A stretch of DNA of 64,000 nt from contig JBBSNM010000002.1 of assembly GCA_038232655.1 (NCBI GenBank), positions 5,286 to 69,285 on the forward strand, in the 5' to 3' direction. Positions 1 to 8,332 of the stretch are shown piece after piece. The translations under genes and the position numbers were made by a program. The notes under the pieces were generated by a model. It ran no database searches. It saw nothing but the letters and a program-made list of their open reading frames with translations, and was not told the DNA's origin. Position 1 is the stretch's first letter; the number at the start of each line of letters is the position of its first letter. Source of the DNA: JACCVL01 sp038232655 (GTDB lineage: Bacteria > Actinomycetota > Actinomycetes > Propionibacteriales > Nocardioidaceae).

Positions 1-1
1 G

Positions 2-283
2 CGCTTTGCCCGGCAGGCCGCACCGGCGCGGCGGCTGCTCGACGCCGGTGTCAGCCTGGACGTGTTCGCGCTTCGGGCGCTGGCCCGACAGCCGGTCGCG
101 GCGCTCGAAAGGCTCGAGGGTGACGTCGCGGCGGGCTGGCGCGCCGGCGATCCCGCAGTCGTCGAGGCGCTCGCCGGGCTCGAGCTGCGCGAGCTCGGGC
201 TTGACGTCGGGCGCAGCAGCGCGTACACCTCGCCGGGCTGCACCTGCACCGTCACGTCGTCCAGCGCGGTGACGTCGCCGTAG
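2..283 (+). CDS. Partial open frame of unknown function, cut by the window edge and by a junction near 209
   Basis: The frame enters from outside the window. About 69 residues look genuinely coding: they are helix-rich, Leu/Ala/Glu-rich and balanced in charge (for example RALARQPVAALERLEGDV), and end with the residues ELGLDV near base 208. After that the frame reads antisense through the start of an ABC ATPase gene and becomes low-quality Ser/Thr/Cys sequence up to the stop at 283. I do not recognise the family. The abrupt change of coding strand at about 209-213 suggests that two genes were joined by a deletion or misassembly, so the natural C-terminus is probably missing. Confidence 0.3.
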   Translation, partial: RFARQAAPARRLLDAGVSLDVFALRALARQPVAALERLEGDVAAGWRAGDPAVVEALAGLELRELGLDVGRSSAYTSPGCTCTVTSSSAVTSP

Positions 284-324
284 TGCTTGGAGACGCCGCG
301 GACGTCGATGGCTGGGGTCTTCAT
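213..324 (-). pseudogene. ABC transporter ATP-binding protein, N-terminal stump
   Basis: From the ATG at 324 the minus strand reads a normal ABC ATPase beginning: MKTPAIDVRGVSKHYGDV, then ALDDVTVQVQPGEVYALL. In the family the next residues form the Walker A loop (G-x-N-G-A-G-K-T). Here the sequence changes at about base 213 to Arg/Ser-rich nonsense that is antisense to another open frame. Only about 37 residues remain, so there is no ATP site and no product function. The start overlaps the TetR stop by ATGA (321-324), the usual coupling in a TetR-ABC export operon. The downstream permease expected in such an operon is absent. Confidence 0.6.
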
Positions 325-898
325 GAGCGGTCTCGTGGCTGCAGCAGGTCGCCGAGCGCCGAGAACGCCTCATCGATGTGGGACGGCAGGTGGCCCCCTC
401 GATTGCCCACCGCTCGACGGCCACGGCGGCGCAAGCCGCCGCGGCGACCGAAACCGCCAGCGTGCCGCCCTGCCGGCCGTCTCGTTCGGCCAGCGCGCCG
501 GCCAGATGCGCAACCAGGCTCTCCTGCTGGTCGCGGGTACGAGCGCGCAGCGCCGGTACCGACAGGACAAGCGCGGTGCGTTGTCGGATCTCCTCCACAT
601 CCGCCTCGTAGACGGCTGCGAAGGCATCGGCGAACCCGCGCCGTACGGCGCGGAGCGCGCCCTCGCTGGCTGGGCGGGCGCGCACCGCGTCGGCGATCAG
701 CGGGTCGTACACGTCCTGGAGAACGATGTCCTCCTTGGTCGCGAAGTACCGGAACAGCGTGGCCGGGGACACTGCCGCGGCCGCTGCGATCTGCTCACAG
801 GTCGTGGCGTCGTAACCGTGGCTGGCGATGAGCCGCAGTCCCGCACGTTGGATGGCTGCCCGGGTGCGCTCCTTCTTGGTCTCGCGCAGTCTCGCCAC
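321..898 (-). pseudogene. TetR-family transcriptional regulator with a one-base frameshift
   Basis: A GTG start at 898 follows a GGAGAG ribosome site at 6-base spacing. The first ~60 residues are a TetR helix-turn-helix (RAAIQRAGLRLIASHGYDAT, then EQIAAAAAVSPATLFRYFATK). The frame is clean to ERWAIEG near base 393. There a run of five G (five C on the plus strand, 392-396) replaces the six needed to continue in frame as GGHLPSHIDEAFSALGDLL and QPRDRS, ending at the TGA that overlaps the ABC start. The 578-base span is one short of a multiple of three. A homopolymer sequencing error is a simple explanation; otherwise the last ~27 residues are altered. It presumably repressed the adjacent, now truncated ABC exporter. 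Confidence 0.7.
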
Positions 899-958
899 CG
901 GCGACTCTCCGAAGGTCAAGGGCCCGGGCCGGTTGCCGGCGAGGGGGTGGCGCCAGCG

Positions 959-2098
959 TCAGCGGGCGTCGGCTGCGGGCAGCCACAGGCTCACCGTGGT
1001 CCCCTGGCCCGGCTCCGATCGAATCGCCAGCTGGCCGCGGTTGCGCAGGACGAAGGCCTGTGCCGACCACAGGCCCAGCCCGCTGCCCCCACGCTTGGTG
1101 GTGAACAGCGGATGCACGGCCCGTTCCAACACCTGCGGCAGCATTCCCGGACCGTCATCGACCACGTCGAGGCAGACGTAGCGGCCGGGGTCGAGCGCTG
1201 GGGGTTCCTCGCTCAGTGACGCGGAGCGTTCCTTCTCGACGGCCACCGCCCTGACCCGGATGGTCACCACGACCTCGTCATCGGTGGCCTCGGCGGCGTT
1301 GGTGACCAGGTTGAGCAGCACCTGTTCGATCTCGCCCTCGGCGATGAGCATCGACAAGCCGGTGGGTACGTCCTCGACCAGCCGGTCTGCGGGTTGCACG
1401 GTGTGCAGCAGTGGTCGCACCCGGTCCAGGGTCGCGGCCACCGGCGTCGGCGTGCGCTCGGAGCGGCGGTACTGGGTGGCTGTCAGCATGGTGGCGATCT
1501 GGGCTGCAGAGTGCAGCGTCGCCTGCTGGGCCTCGCCGAGCACTTCCAGCAGCCGCTCCTTTAGGCCTGCGGGGGCCTGGTCCGGCACCAGGGCGGCGTC
1601 CTCGATGGCCAGCTCGACCAGCGAGCGTACGGCGGTGAGCGCATTCTTGAGGTCGTGGGCCATCCCGCCGGCGTAGCGGCCGAGGCTGTCGACGATCCGC
1701 AGCTGCGCGAGCCGACGCTCGGCGACGCGCTGCGCCTGCTCGGCGCGGTAGCCGGCCGTGACGTCGAGGGAGATTCCACAGGTGGCATAGGGCTGCCCGT
1801 CAGCATCGTGCAGCGCGAACTTGTGCGATCGGTAGACCACGTCCACCGGCTCACCGAAGATCTCGATCTCGTCGACCTGCTCGGTCAGTGCCCGCCGGTC
1901 GTTCTCCCTCAGGCGCGCCGCCTGCTCCGCACCGAAGATGTCGACGTCGGTGTGTCCCAGGTACTGCTCTGCGGTGATCCCGGTCTGTGACACCACCCCC
2001 GGGGACACGAACAGGTACCGCCCGTCGAGGTCCTTGACGTAGATGCTGGTCGGGGCCGCGTCGATGATCGCGCTGAGCTGTGGCCGCGGCTCGCTCAC
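959..2098 (-). CDS. PAS-domain sensor histidine kinase (soluble)
   Basis: A 379-residue kinase without membrane segments. An N-terminal PAS domain (about 8-115, starting AIIDAAPTSIYVKDLDGRYL) is followed by a short coiled region and an H box, GGMAHDLKNALTAV, with His148 as the likely phosphorylated residue. The C-terminal ATPase domain shows an N box (LLNLVTNAAEA), a G1 box (DVVDDGPGM) and a G2 box (GGSGLGLWSAQ). The H box resembles NtrB-type kinases. The GTG start at 2098 overlaps the stop of the response regulator gene (GTGA), so the two are translationally coupled partners. The PAS domain suggests a cytoplasmic ligand or redox signal, which cannot be named from sequence. Confidence 0.88.
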   Translation of the reverse strand: MSEPRPQLSAIIDAAPTSIYVKDLDGRYLFVSPGVVSQTGITAEQYLGHTDVDIFGAEQAARLRENDRRALTEQVDEIEIFGEPVDVVYRSHKFALHDADGQPYATCGISLDVTAGYRAEQAQRVAERRLAQLRIVDSLGRYAGGMAHDLKNALTAVRSLVELAIEDAALVPDQAPAGLKERLLEVLGEAQQATLHSAAQIATMLTATQYRRSERTPTPVAATLDRVRPLLHTVQPADRLVEDVPTGLSMLIAEGEIEQVLLNLVTNAAEATDDEVVVTIRVRAVAVEKERSASLSEEPPALDPGRYVCLDVVDDGPGMLPQVLERAVHPLFTTKRGGSGLGLWSAQAFVLRNRGQLAIRSEPGQGTTVSLWLPAADAR

Positions 2099-2796
2099 GA
2101 CGGAGCTTCCGACGGCGCCGACCCGAGCCAGCGGTAACCCGCGCCGACCTCGGTGCGCACCAGGCAGGGCTCGCCCGCGTCGTCCCCCAGCTTGGCCCGC
2201 AGCGAGCGCAGGTGGGCGCGCAACGTCTGCCGGTTCTCGTCACCGTACGACTGCCCCCACAGCCGGCGGATCAGCCAACCGTGCGTGAGCAGCTTGCCGG
2301 GGTTGTTGGCGAACGCCTCGAGCAGCTGCCACTCCTTCGGCGTCAACAAGACCTCACGACCGGCGCGCTCGACGGTGCGGCTGGCCAGCTCGATGCGCAG
2401 GTCGGCGACTACGATCTCGGCGACCGGCGCATTCGTGGTGGTCCGGCGCAGCAGAGCGCGGACCCGGGCCCGCAGCTCGCCGAACCCGAAGGGCTTCTCC
2501 AGGTAGTCGTCGGCACCGGCGTCGAGCGCGGCGACCTTGCGCTCCTCGTCGCCGGCCGCGGACAGGACCAGCACGGGCACGTCGCTCCATCCGCGGAGCC
2601 GGTGGATTACTTCGAGACCGCCGAGGCCGGGAAGCCCCAGGTCGAGCACCACCAGGTCGGGTCTGCGCGCCGCGACCTCGGCCAGGCCATCCTCACCGGT
2701 CGCCGCGCCCGAAACCTCAGAGTCGTCCCCGGACAGGCCCCGCGTCACCGCGGACACGATCTGAGGTTCGTCGTCGACGATCAGCACCCGTGACAT
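2095..2796 (-). CDS. OmpR/KdpE-like response regulator
   Basis: Starting at the ATG at 2796 (MSRVLIVDDEPQIVSAV) gives 233 residues. The receiver domain (1-118) has the acidic pair Asp8/Asp9, the phosphorylation site Asp52 (LVVLDLGLPG) and the Lys of DDYLEKPFGFGEL. The C-terminal winged helix (about 135-228) ends with the typical RTEVGAGYRWL. The receiver most resembles KdpE, but no potassium transporter genes are present. An upstream start at 2838 in the same frame adds 14 unconvincing residues. First gene of a two-gene operon with the PAS kinase. Its target may be itself, the divergent gamma-glutamyltransferase or a distant operon. Confidence 0.87.
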   Translation of the reverse strand: MSRVLIVDDEPQIVSAVTRGLSGDDSEVSGAATGEDGLAEVAARRPDLVVLDLGLPGLGGLEVIHRLRGWSDVPVLVLSAAGDEERKVAALDAGADDYLEKPFGFGELRARVRALLRRTTTNAPVAEIVVADLRIELASRTVERAGREVLLTPKEWQLLEAFANNPGKLLTHGWLIRRLWGQSYGDENRQTLRAHLRSLRAKLGDDAGEPCLVRTEVGAGYRWLGSAPSEAPS

Positions 2797-2955
2797 CAGT
2801 CCCGATGGTAGAACGTCGGGGTCGGCGGACGACGGCATGTGCGTGCAGAGTCTTCATGTGCTCTTCACAACATGTCAGTTTTCACTGATGCAACCTGCAC
2901 GGTGGTTGCGCCACGATGGGGTCAGTGATCGCCGGCGACGCCGGGGAGCGCCTGT

Positions 2956-3000
2956 GCGTGGCCGACCGGCTTCCCCCGACCGGTTGGCCACGCCCTTTTT
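2956..3000 (+). terminator. Strong rho-independent terminator in a divergent intergenic region
   Basis: Two 14-base arms (2956-2969 and 2980-2993) pair almost perfectly around a C-rich ten-base loop and are followed by TTTTT at 2996-3000. The site lies between two divergent genes, so on the plus strand it can only end a transcript that starts between about 2840 and 2950. This implies a small RNA, or insulation of the leaderless promoter at 3032 from upstream transcription. Confidence 0.6.
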
Positions 3001-3031
3001 GTCCCCATCTCAGCGAGCATCCTTCGAGCAC

Positions 3032-3037
3032 TACGGT
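3032..3037 (+). promoter_or_regulatory. -10 box (TACGGT) for a leaderless gamma-glutamyltransferase transcript
   Basis: TACGGT lies six bases before the ATG at 3044, so initiation would fall at or next to the start codon. No ribosome site precedes that ATG, which fits leaderless translation. No clear -35 box is visible. Confidence 0.4.
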
Positions 3038-3043
3038 GCTGAC

Positions 3044-4612
3044 ATGAAATCTGGGCTGGTCCGGGTCGCCGTGGCGGCGCCGAACGACCTGGGGGCCGCC
3101 GCCGGGACCCGGCTGGCCGCCGAGGGTGGCAACGCCATCGACGCCGCGACCGCAGCCGTGCTGGTGACGATGGTGTCCGAGCCGGGGCTCGTGTCGCTGG
3201 GATCCGGCGGCTACCTGACGATCCAGCCACCGGACGGGTCCCTCCCGGTGACGATCGACGGCTGGGTGGACATGCCGGGCCGCGGGTTGCCCCCCGAGCG
3301 CTTCGGTCGGGCGGTGTGGGAGGTGCGCACCCCGTACGGCGGTGACACGACGATGACGGTCGGGCACGGCTCGGTGGCGACGCCCGGGACGCTCAAGGCC
3401 GTCGAGTGGGCGCACCGACGCTTCGGGCGTGCCCCCTGGGCGCAGGTGTTGGCGCCGGCGATCGAGGCGGCCCGCGACGGCTTCCCGCTCAACTCGGCCT
3501 CGCACTCCTACCTCGAGTACGTCCACCTCAACATCTTCGGCTGGCAGGCCGAGAGCTACGCGGTGCTGCACGACGAGGAGGGACGGCTGCTTCCCCGCGG
3601 TTCCACGGTGCGGGTCCCCGATCTGACGGCTGCGCTGGAGCAGATCGCCGCCGACGGCAGTGCCGCCTTCTACACCGGGGACCTCGCCGAGCTGATAGCG
3701 GTCGACCTGGAGGCGAACGGTGGGATCCTCACCCGCGACGACCTCGCGGCCTACGAGATCACCGAACGCCCCGCCCTGACCGTCCAGCAGGGGGACTGGC
3801 GGCTGGCAACCAACCCAGGGCCGGCTGTCGGCGGAGTGTGCATGGGCGCCCTGCTGGCCAAGCTCGACGGTCGACCGGCCAGTGGGAGCTGGACTCACGA
3901 CGAGCTCATGCACCTGGTGCGCAGCCAGCACGAGGTGCTCGGCGTCGGTATCCACCGGTACGACGACGAGGACGAACGCCTCGCTGTTGCCCGGCGGCTG
4001 CTCAACCAGGCGCTGGGCTCGGCCAGCACCGCGCACGTCTCGGCCGTCGATGACGGTGGTGGCGCCTGCGCGGTGACGGTCTCCTCGGGGTACGGCTCGG
4101 GCGTGCTATCGCCGGGCACCGGCATCTGGCTGAACAACTGTCTCGGCGAGCAGGAGCTGGTGCTGAACGGCGTGCACGGCCTGCGCCCGGGTGTCCGGCT
4201 GAACTCCAACATGGCGCCGACGGTCGGGCGCCGAGACAGCGACGGGGCGGTGCTGGCGATCGGCTCACCGGGCTCGGACCGGATCGTCACCGCGCTCGCC
4301 CAGGTGCTGGCCCTGCACCTCGGCGGGGGCCTCGACCTGGCCACCGCGATCGCGCACCCGCGGGTGCACGTCCGCGTCCGGGAGGGCCAGGATCCGCCGG
4401 TGCGGGTCGACTACGAGCAGGACCTGGACCTGCCGCCCGGGCTTGGCGCTGCCCTCGGGCTGCCGACCCGTTCCATGGACCGGCACGCGATGTACTTCGG
4501 CGGCGTCGGGGCGGCCCAGTGGGAGCCCGATGACGGGCTCACGGCGGCCGGTGACCCGCGCAGGGCGGTGTCGGTCGCAGTGACCGGGAGCAGCCAGGCG
4601 CACTCCACCTGA
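3044..4612 (+). CDS. Gamma-glutamyltransferase family protein (Ntn hydrolase)
   Basis: 522 residues from the ATG at 3044 (MKSGLVRVAVAAPNDLGAAA). The family hallmarks are the early GNAIDAATAAVLVTMVSEPG segment with the SLGSGGYL loop, and the autocleavage region TAHVSAVDDGGGACAVTVS, where the mature small subunit would start at a Thr/Ser. Then come the GSGVLSPGTGIWLNNCLGE and MAPTV motifs. The family hydrolyses or transfers gamma-glutamyl groups, or in related branches deacylates cephalosporin-like amides. There is no signal peptide, unlike classical periplasmic GGT, so a cytoplasmic amidase role is possible. It follows a terminator and its own promoter, so it is probably monocistronic. An upstream extension of the frame to 2837 is Arg-rich and rejected. 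Confidence 0.82.
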   Translation: MKSGLVRVAVAAPNDLGAAAGTRLAAEGGNAIDAATAAVLVTMVSEPGLVSLGSGGYLTIQPPDGSLPVTIDGWVDMPGRGLPPERFGRAVWEVRTPYGGDTTMTVGHGSVATPGTLKAVEWAHRRFGRAPWAQVLAPAIEAARDGFPLNSASHSYLEYVHLNIFGWQAESYAVLHDEEGRLLPRGSTVRVPDLTAALEQIAADGSAAFYTGDLAELIAVDLEANGGILTRDDLAAYEITERPALTVQQGDWRLATNPGPAVGGVCMGALLAKLDGRPASGSWTHDELMHLVRSQHEVLGVGIHRYDDEDERLAVARRLLNQALGSASTAHVSAVDDGGGACAVTVSSGYGSGVLSPGTGIWLNNCLGEQELVLNGVHGLRPGVRLNSNMAPTVGRRDSDGAVLAIGSPGSDRIVTALAQVLALHLGGGLDLATAIAHPRVHVRVREGQDPPVRVDYEQDLDLPPGLGAALGLPTRSMDRHAMYFGGVGAAQWEPDDGLTAAGDPRRAVSVAVTGSSQAHST

Positions 4613-4713
4613 GCGGGTGGACGCTCGGCCAAGGGCCGGGGGTTGGGCCAGCGCTCACCGACGTGCCGTGGCGAAGCCGCCGGCCGTTCACCCGCGGCCG
4701 CTGGACTCCTGCC

Positions 4714-5899
4714 ATGACCCCGGCAACACCCACAAATCGGCTGCACCGGCGCGACCTGCTCGTCGCCGGTGGTGTCGGCGGGCTGGCCGCGGCAACGGGC
4801 CTGCTCGCCCCGTCCAGCGCCCTCGCCGACGGCCACAACTTCTCGCACTCCCCGCGCCCGCGCTGGCGCAAGCCAATCGTGATCGCGCACCGGGGCGCCT
4901 CGGGCAAGCGGCCGGAGCACACGCTGGCTGCCTACCGGCTCGCCATCGACATGGGCGCCGACGTGATCGAGCCCGACCTGGTGTCGACCAAGGACGGCGT
5001 CCTGGTCGCACGGCACGAGAACGAGATCTCCAGCACCACCGACGTTGCCGAGCACCCGGAGTTCGCCGACCGGCACACCACCAAGCGGATCGACGGCAAC
5101 CGGCTGACCGGCTGGTTCACCGAGGACTTCACCTACGCCGAGCTGCGCACGCTGCGCGCCAAGGAGCGGCTGCCAGAGCTGCGTCCGGCCAACACCCGCT
5201 TCGACTGCCGGCTGCGGATCCCGACGTTCGCGGAGGTCCTCGACCTGGCCGGCTTCGAGGCGAAGCGGCGCAACCGTCGCATCGGGGTCTACCCTGAGAC
5301 CAAGCACCCCACCCACTTTCGCAACCTGGGGTTGGCCCTGGAGCCGGGTATCCTGCGCGAGCTGCGCCGGGTCGGTTGGACGCGCCGATCCTCGCCGGTG
5401 TTCGTCCAGTCCTTCGAGATCTCCAACCTGCGGGCGCTGAGCCGCCGCACCGAGGTCAAGCTGATCCAGCTCATCGGCGGCTCGGGCGCACCGTACGACC
5501 AGGTCGTCGCCGGCACCGGCGTGACCTACGCCGACATGCTGACCGCCGGTGGGCTGCGCCGGATCGGGCGCTACGCCCGGGGGATCGGCCCCGACAAGCA
5601 CCGGCTCATCCCGCTGCGGCGGGATGGCACGCTCGGGCGGGCAACCGACGTGGTCGACGACGCCCACGACGCCGGGTTGCTGGTGCACCCGTACACGTTC
5701 CGCGACGAGAACTTCTTCCTGCCGAACGAGTACGACGAGGGGCCCGACCCGCTCAAGCACGGCGACGCCGGCGGCGAGTTGCTGCGGTTCTTCGAGCTTG
5801 GCGTCGACGGGGTCTTTCGGCGACTTTCCCGACACGATCTTCGAGGCCCGGTGGCAGTTCCTGGCCCCCCGGCGGGCTCAACGCGCGGCGGCGGCCTGA
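4714..5899 (+). pseudogene. Glycerophosphodiester phosphodiesterase, Tat-exported, frameshifted near its C-terminus
   Basis: The protein starts MTPATPTNRLHRRDLLVAGG, a twin-arginine signal ending near ALADG, and continues with the GDPD signature VIAHRGASGKRPEHTLAAY and the metal ligands in ADVIEPDLVSTKDGVLVARH. The TIM-barrel runs to ELGVDGVF at about base 5815. There TTT stands where the family frame needs TT (5814-5817). With one T removed the frame reads GDFPDTIFEARWQFLA and ends at the TGA at 5899, which is the expected GDPD C-terminus. Uncorrected, it runs on to 5964 through a nonsense tail. The enzyme would hydrolyse glycerophosphodiesters to glycerol-3-phosphate outside the membrane. 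The shift may be a sequence error. Confidence 0.75.
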
Positions 5900-5961
5900 C
5901 CGAGGCACGGTCGCTCCGGCGGGTCGGCAAACGCTCCGCCGTGGACGTCGGTGCGCTCTCG

Positions 5962-5967
5962 TAGGCT
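5962..5967 (+). promoter_or_regulatory. -10 box (TAGGCT) before pcrA
   Basis: TAGGCT is nine bases before the pcrA ATG at 5977, which predicts a transcript with almost no leader. The GGGGAG directly abutting the ATG is too close to serve as a normal ribosome site. Confidence 0.35.
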
Positions 5968-5976
5968 GCAGGGGAG

Positions 5977-8331
5977 ATGAGTGCCCCTGTCCCCGTGCCT
6001 ACCCTGTCCGCGAGCCAGCCCACCCGTCCGCAGGACGACCTGCTGGACGGTCTCAACGACTCCCAGCGGGCCGCGGTGACCCACGCGGGCGCGCCGTTGC
6101 TGGTCGTTGCCGGGGCCGGCTCGGGCAAGACCCGGGTGCTGACCCGGCGCGTCGGTTGGCTCATCTCCGAGCGGGCGGCCCACCCCGGCTCGATCCTCGC
6201 CATCACCTTCACCAACAAGGCGGCGGCCGAGATGCGCGAGCGGGTCGCCGCCCTGGTCGGGGGGCGGGCGCGGTTGATGACGGTGTCCACGTTCCACTCC
6301 GCCTGCGTGCGCATCCTGCGTCGTGAGGCCACCCGGCTGGGCTTCTCGTCGTCGTTCTCGATCTACGACGCGGCCGACTCGCGACGGCTGATGACGCTGG
6401 TGTGCCGAGACCTCGAGCTCGACTCCAAGCGCTTCCCACCGCGCGCGGTGCAGGCGTGGGTGTCGGCACAGAAGAGCGAGCTGCGTGACCACCAGGCGGC
6501 CGTGCGTCGGGCCGAGAACGACCTCGAACGCTCCTACGCCGAGGCGTACGCCAGCTATCAGGCTCGGCTGACCGCTGCCAACGCGATGGACTTCGACGAC
6601 CTCATCATGACCACCGTGCAGCTGCTGCAGGCGTTCGCCGACGTGCGCGAGAGCTATCGCCGGCGTTACCGGCACGTGCTCGTCGACGAGTACCAGGACA
6701 CCAACCATGCCCAGTACGTCTTGGTGCGCGAACTGTGCGCGCCGGTTCCTCCGCCGGGGTCGACGGACCCTGCCAGCGGCCGGGCCAGCCACCCGACCGG
6801 CGTCGACCCGGCCGAGTTGATGGTGGTCGGCGACTCCGACCAGTCGATCTACGCCTTCCGCGGCGCCAGCATCCGCAACATCTTGGAGTTCGAGCGCGAC
6901 TTCCCCGACGCCCGCACGGTCGTGCTCGAGCAGAACTACCGCTCGACACAGTCGATCCTGTCGGCTGCCAACGCGGTGATCGCCCGCAACGCCGGCCGCA
7001 ACGCCAAGCGGCTGTGGACCGACGTGGGTGCGGGCGAGCCGCTGGTCGGCTACGTCGCCGACGACGAGCATGCCGAAGCCCAGTTCGTCGCCGACGAGAT
7101 CGACGCGCTGAGCGACGCCGGTGCCGCCCGTCCCGGCGAGGTCGCGGTCTTCTACCGCACCAACGCCCAGAGCCGGGTGTTCGAGGAGGTGTTCATCCGG
7201 GTCGGGCTCGCCTACAAGGTAGTCGGTGGGGTGCGCTTCTATGAGCGCCGTGAGGTCAAGGACGCCCTGGCCTACCTGCGCCTACTGGTCAACCCGCGCG
7301 ACACCGTGTCGCTGCGGCGCATCCTGAACGTTCCCAAGCGTGGCATCGGCGAGCGCGCCGAGGCATGCGTCAGCGCCTTCGCCGACCGCGAGCGGATCGG
7401 CCTGCTCGACGCCCTGCGGCGGGCCGCCGAGGCACCCGGCATCGCGACCCGCTCGGTGACGGCGATCGCGTCGTTCGTGTCGATCGTGGACGACCTGCGC
7501 GCGCTCGTCGACGTGGGGGAGCCCGCAGACGTGGTGCTGCAGGCGTGCCTGTCCCGCAGCGGTTATCTCGGCACGCTCGAGGACTCCGACGACCCGCAGG
7601 ACGAGACCCGGGTCGAGAACCTCCTCGAGCTGGTCGCGGTGGCCCGTGAGTTCGTCGGTGATGCCGGTGACGAGGCGCCCGCGCCCGACGAGGCGGACCC
7701 CCGCTCGCTGGATGCCTTCCTCGAGCGGGTGGCGCTGGTTGCCGACTCCGACCAGATCCCCGACGAGGGGGAGCAGGCCGAGGGGCAGGGGGTCGTGACG
7801 CTGATGACCCTGCACACCGCCAAGGGGTTGGAGTTCCCCGTCGTCTTCCTGACAGGGCTCGAGGACGGTGTCTTCCCGCACCAGCGCTCGCTGGGGGATC
7901 ACCGCGAGCTGGAGGAGGAGCGCCGGCTGGCCTACGTCGGCATCACCCGCGCCCGGCGTCGGCTCTACGTCTCCCGGGCCACCGTGCGCTCGGCGTGGGG
8001 GGCGCCAAGTCACAACCCGGCGTCGCGCTTCCTCGATGAGCTGCCCGCCGAGCTGGTCGACTGGCGGCGTACGGAGGCCGACCAGACGCGGTGGACCCAC
8101 CGCGCGGCGGCGCCCGTGCGCAGCAGCCCGCGGGCCGCGAGCACCGGCCGGTCGGCCGGGGGCACGGTGCTGGCACTCGAACCCGGCGAGCGGGTGGTGC
8201 ATGACAGCTTCGGCATGGGGACGGTGGTGGCCCTTGAGGGTGCCGGCGACCGCAGCGTGGCCAGCGTCGACTTCGGCTCGCAGGGCGTCAAACGGCTGCT
8301 GCTGCGCTACGCCCCGCTGGAGAAGCTCTGA
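5977..8331 (+). CDS. pcrA: ATP-dependent DNA helicase PcrA/UvrD (superfamily 1)
   Basis: 784 residues, normal for actinobacterial UvrD1/PcrA. Motifs in order: Q motif LNDSQRAAVTHAGAPLLVVA, Walker A AGAGSGKT (45-52), Ia ITFTNKAAAEMRERV, II DEYQDTNHAQY (about 238), III VGDSDQSIYAFRGA, IV VLEQNYRST, V MTLHTAKGLEFPVVFLTG and VI RRLAYVGITRARRRLY. The last ~45 residues (GERVVHDSFGMGTVVALEG) form the Tudor-like PcrA tail that binds RNA polymerase. It unwinds DNA 3' to 5' in excision repair and conflict resolution. The conserved order with the M23 peptidase and sucCD supports a chromosomal housekeeping locus. Confidence 0.96.
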   Translation: MSAPVPVPTLSASQPTRPQDDLLDGLNDSQRAAVTHAGAPLLVVAGAGSGKTRVLTRRVGWLISERAAHPGSILAITFTNKAAAEMRERVAALVGGRARLMTVSTFHSACVRILRREATRLGFSSSFSIYDAADSRRLMTLVCRDLELDSKRFPPRAVQAWVSAQKSELRDHQAAVRRAENDLERSYAEAYASYQARLTAANAMDFDDLIMTTVQLLQAFADVRESYRRRYRHVLVDEYQDTNHAQYVLVRELCAPVPPPGSTDPASGRASHPTGVDPAELMVVGDSDQSIYAFRGASIRNILEFERDFPDARTVVLEQNYRSTQSILSAANAVIARNAGRNAKRLWTDVGAGEPLVGYVADDEHAEAQFVADEIDALSDAGAARPGEVAVFYRTNAQSRVFEEVFIRVGLAYKVVGGVRFYERREVKDALAYLRLLVNPRDTVSLRRILNVPKRGIGERAEACVSAFADRERIGLLDALRRAAEAPGIATRSVTAIASFVSIVDDLRALVDVGEPADVVLQACLSRSGYLGTLEDSDDPQDETRVENLLELVAVAREFVGDAGDEAPAPDEADPRSLDAFLERVALVADSDQIPDEGEQAEGQGVVTLMTLHTAKGLEFPVVFLTGLEDGVFPHQRSLGDHRELEEERRLAYVGITRARRRLYVSRATVRSAWGAPSHNPASRFLDELPAELVDWRRTEADQTRWTHRAAAPVRSSPRAASTGRSAGGTVLALEPGERVVHDSFGMGTVVALEGAGDRSVASVDFGSQGVKRLLLRYAPLEKL

Positions 8332-8332
8332 G

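Noticed and set aside
2095..2796. Calling the two-component pair KdpDE
   Set aside because: The regulator is KdpE-like, but the kinase is a soluble PAS kinase without KdpD domains and no kdp transporter genes are near.
2840..3043. A known riboswitch class upstream of the gamma-glutamyltransferase gene
   Set aside because: I could not match the conserved cores of the fluoride, guanidine, glycine, SAM or T-box classes, and the gene appears to have a leaderless promoter downstream of the hairpin.
4411..5835. A 474-codon minus-strand frame opposite the glycerophosphodiesterase
   Set aside because: It is antisense to a gene with a Tat signal and GDPD catalytic motifs, and has no family features.
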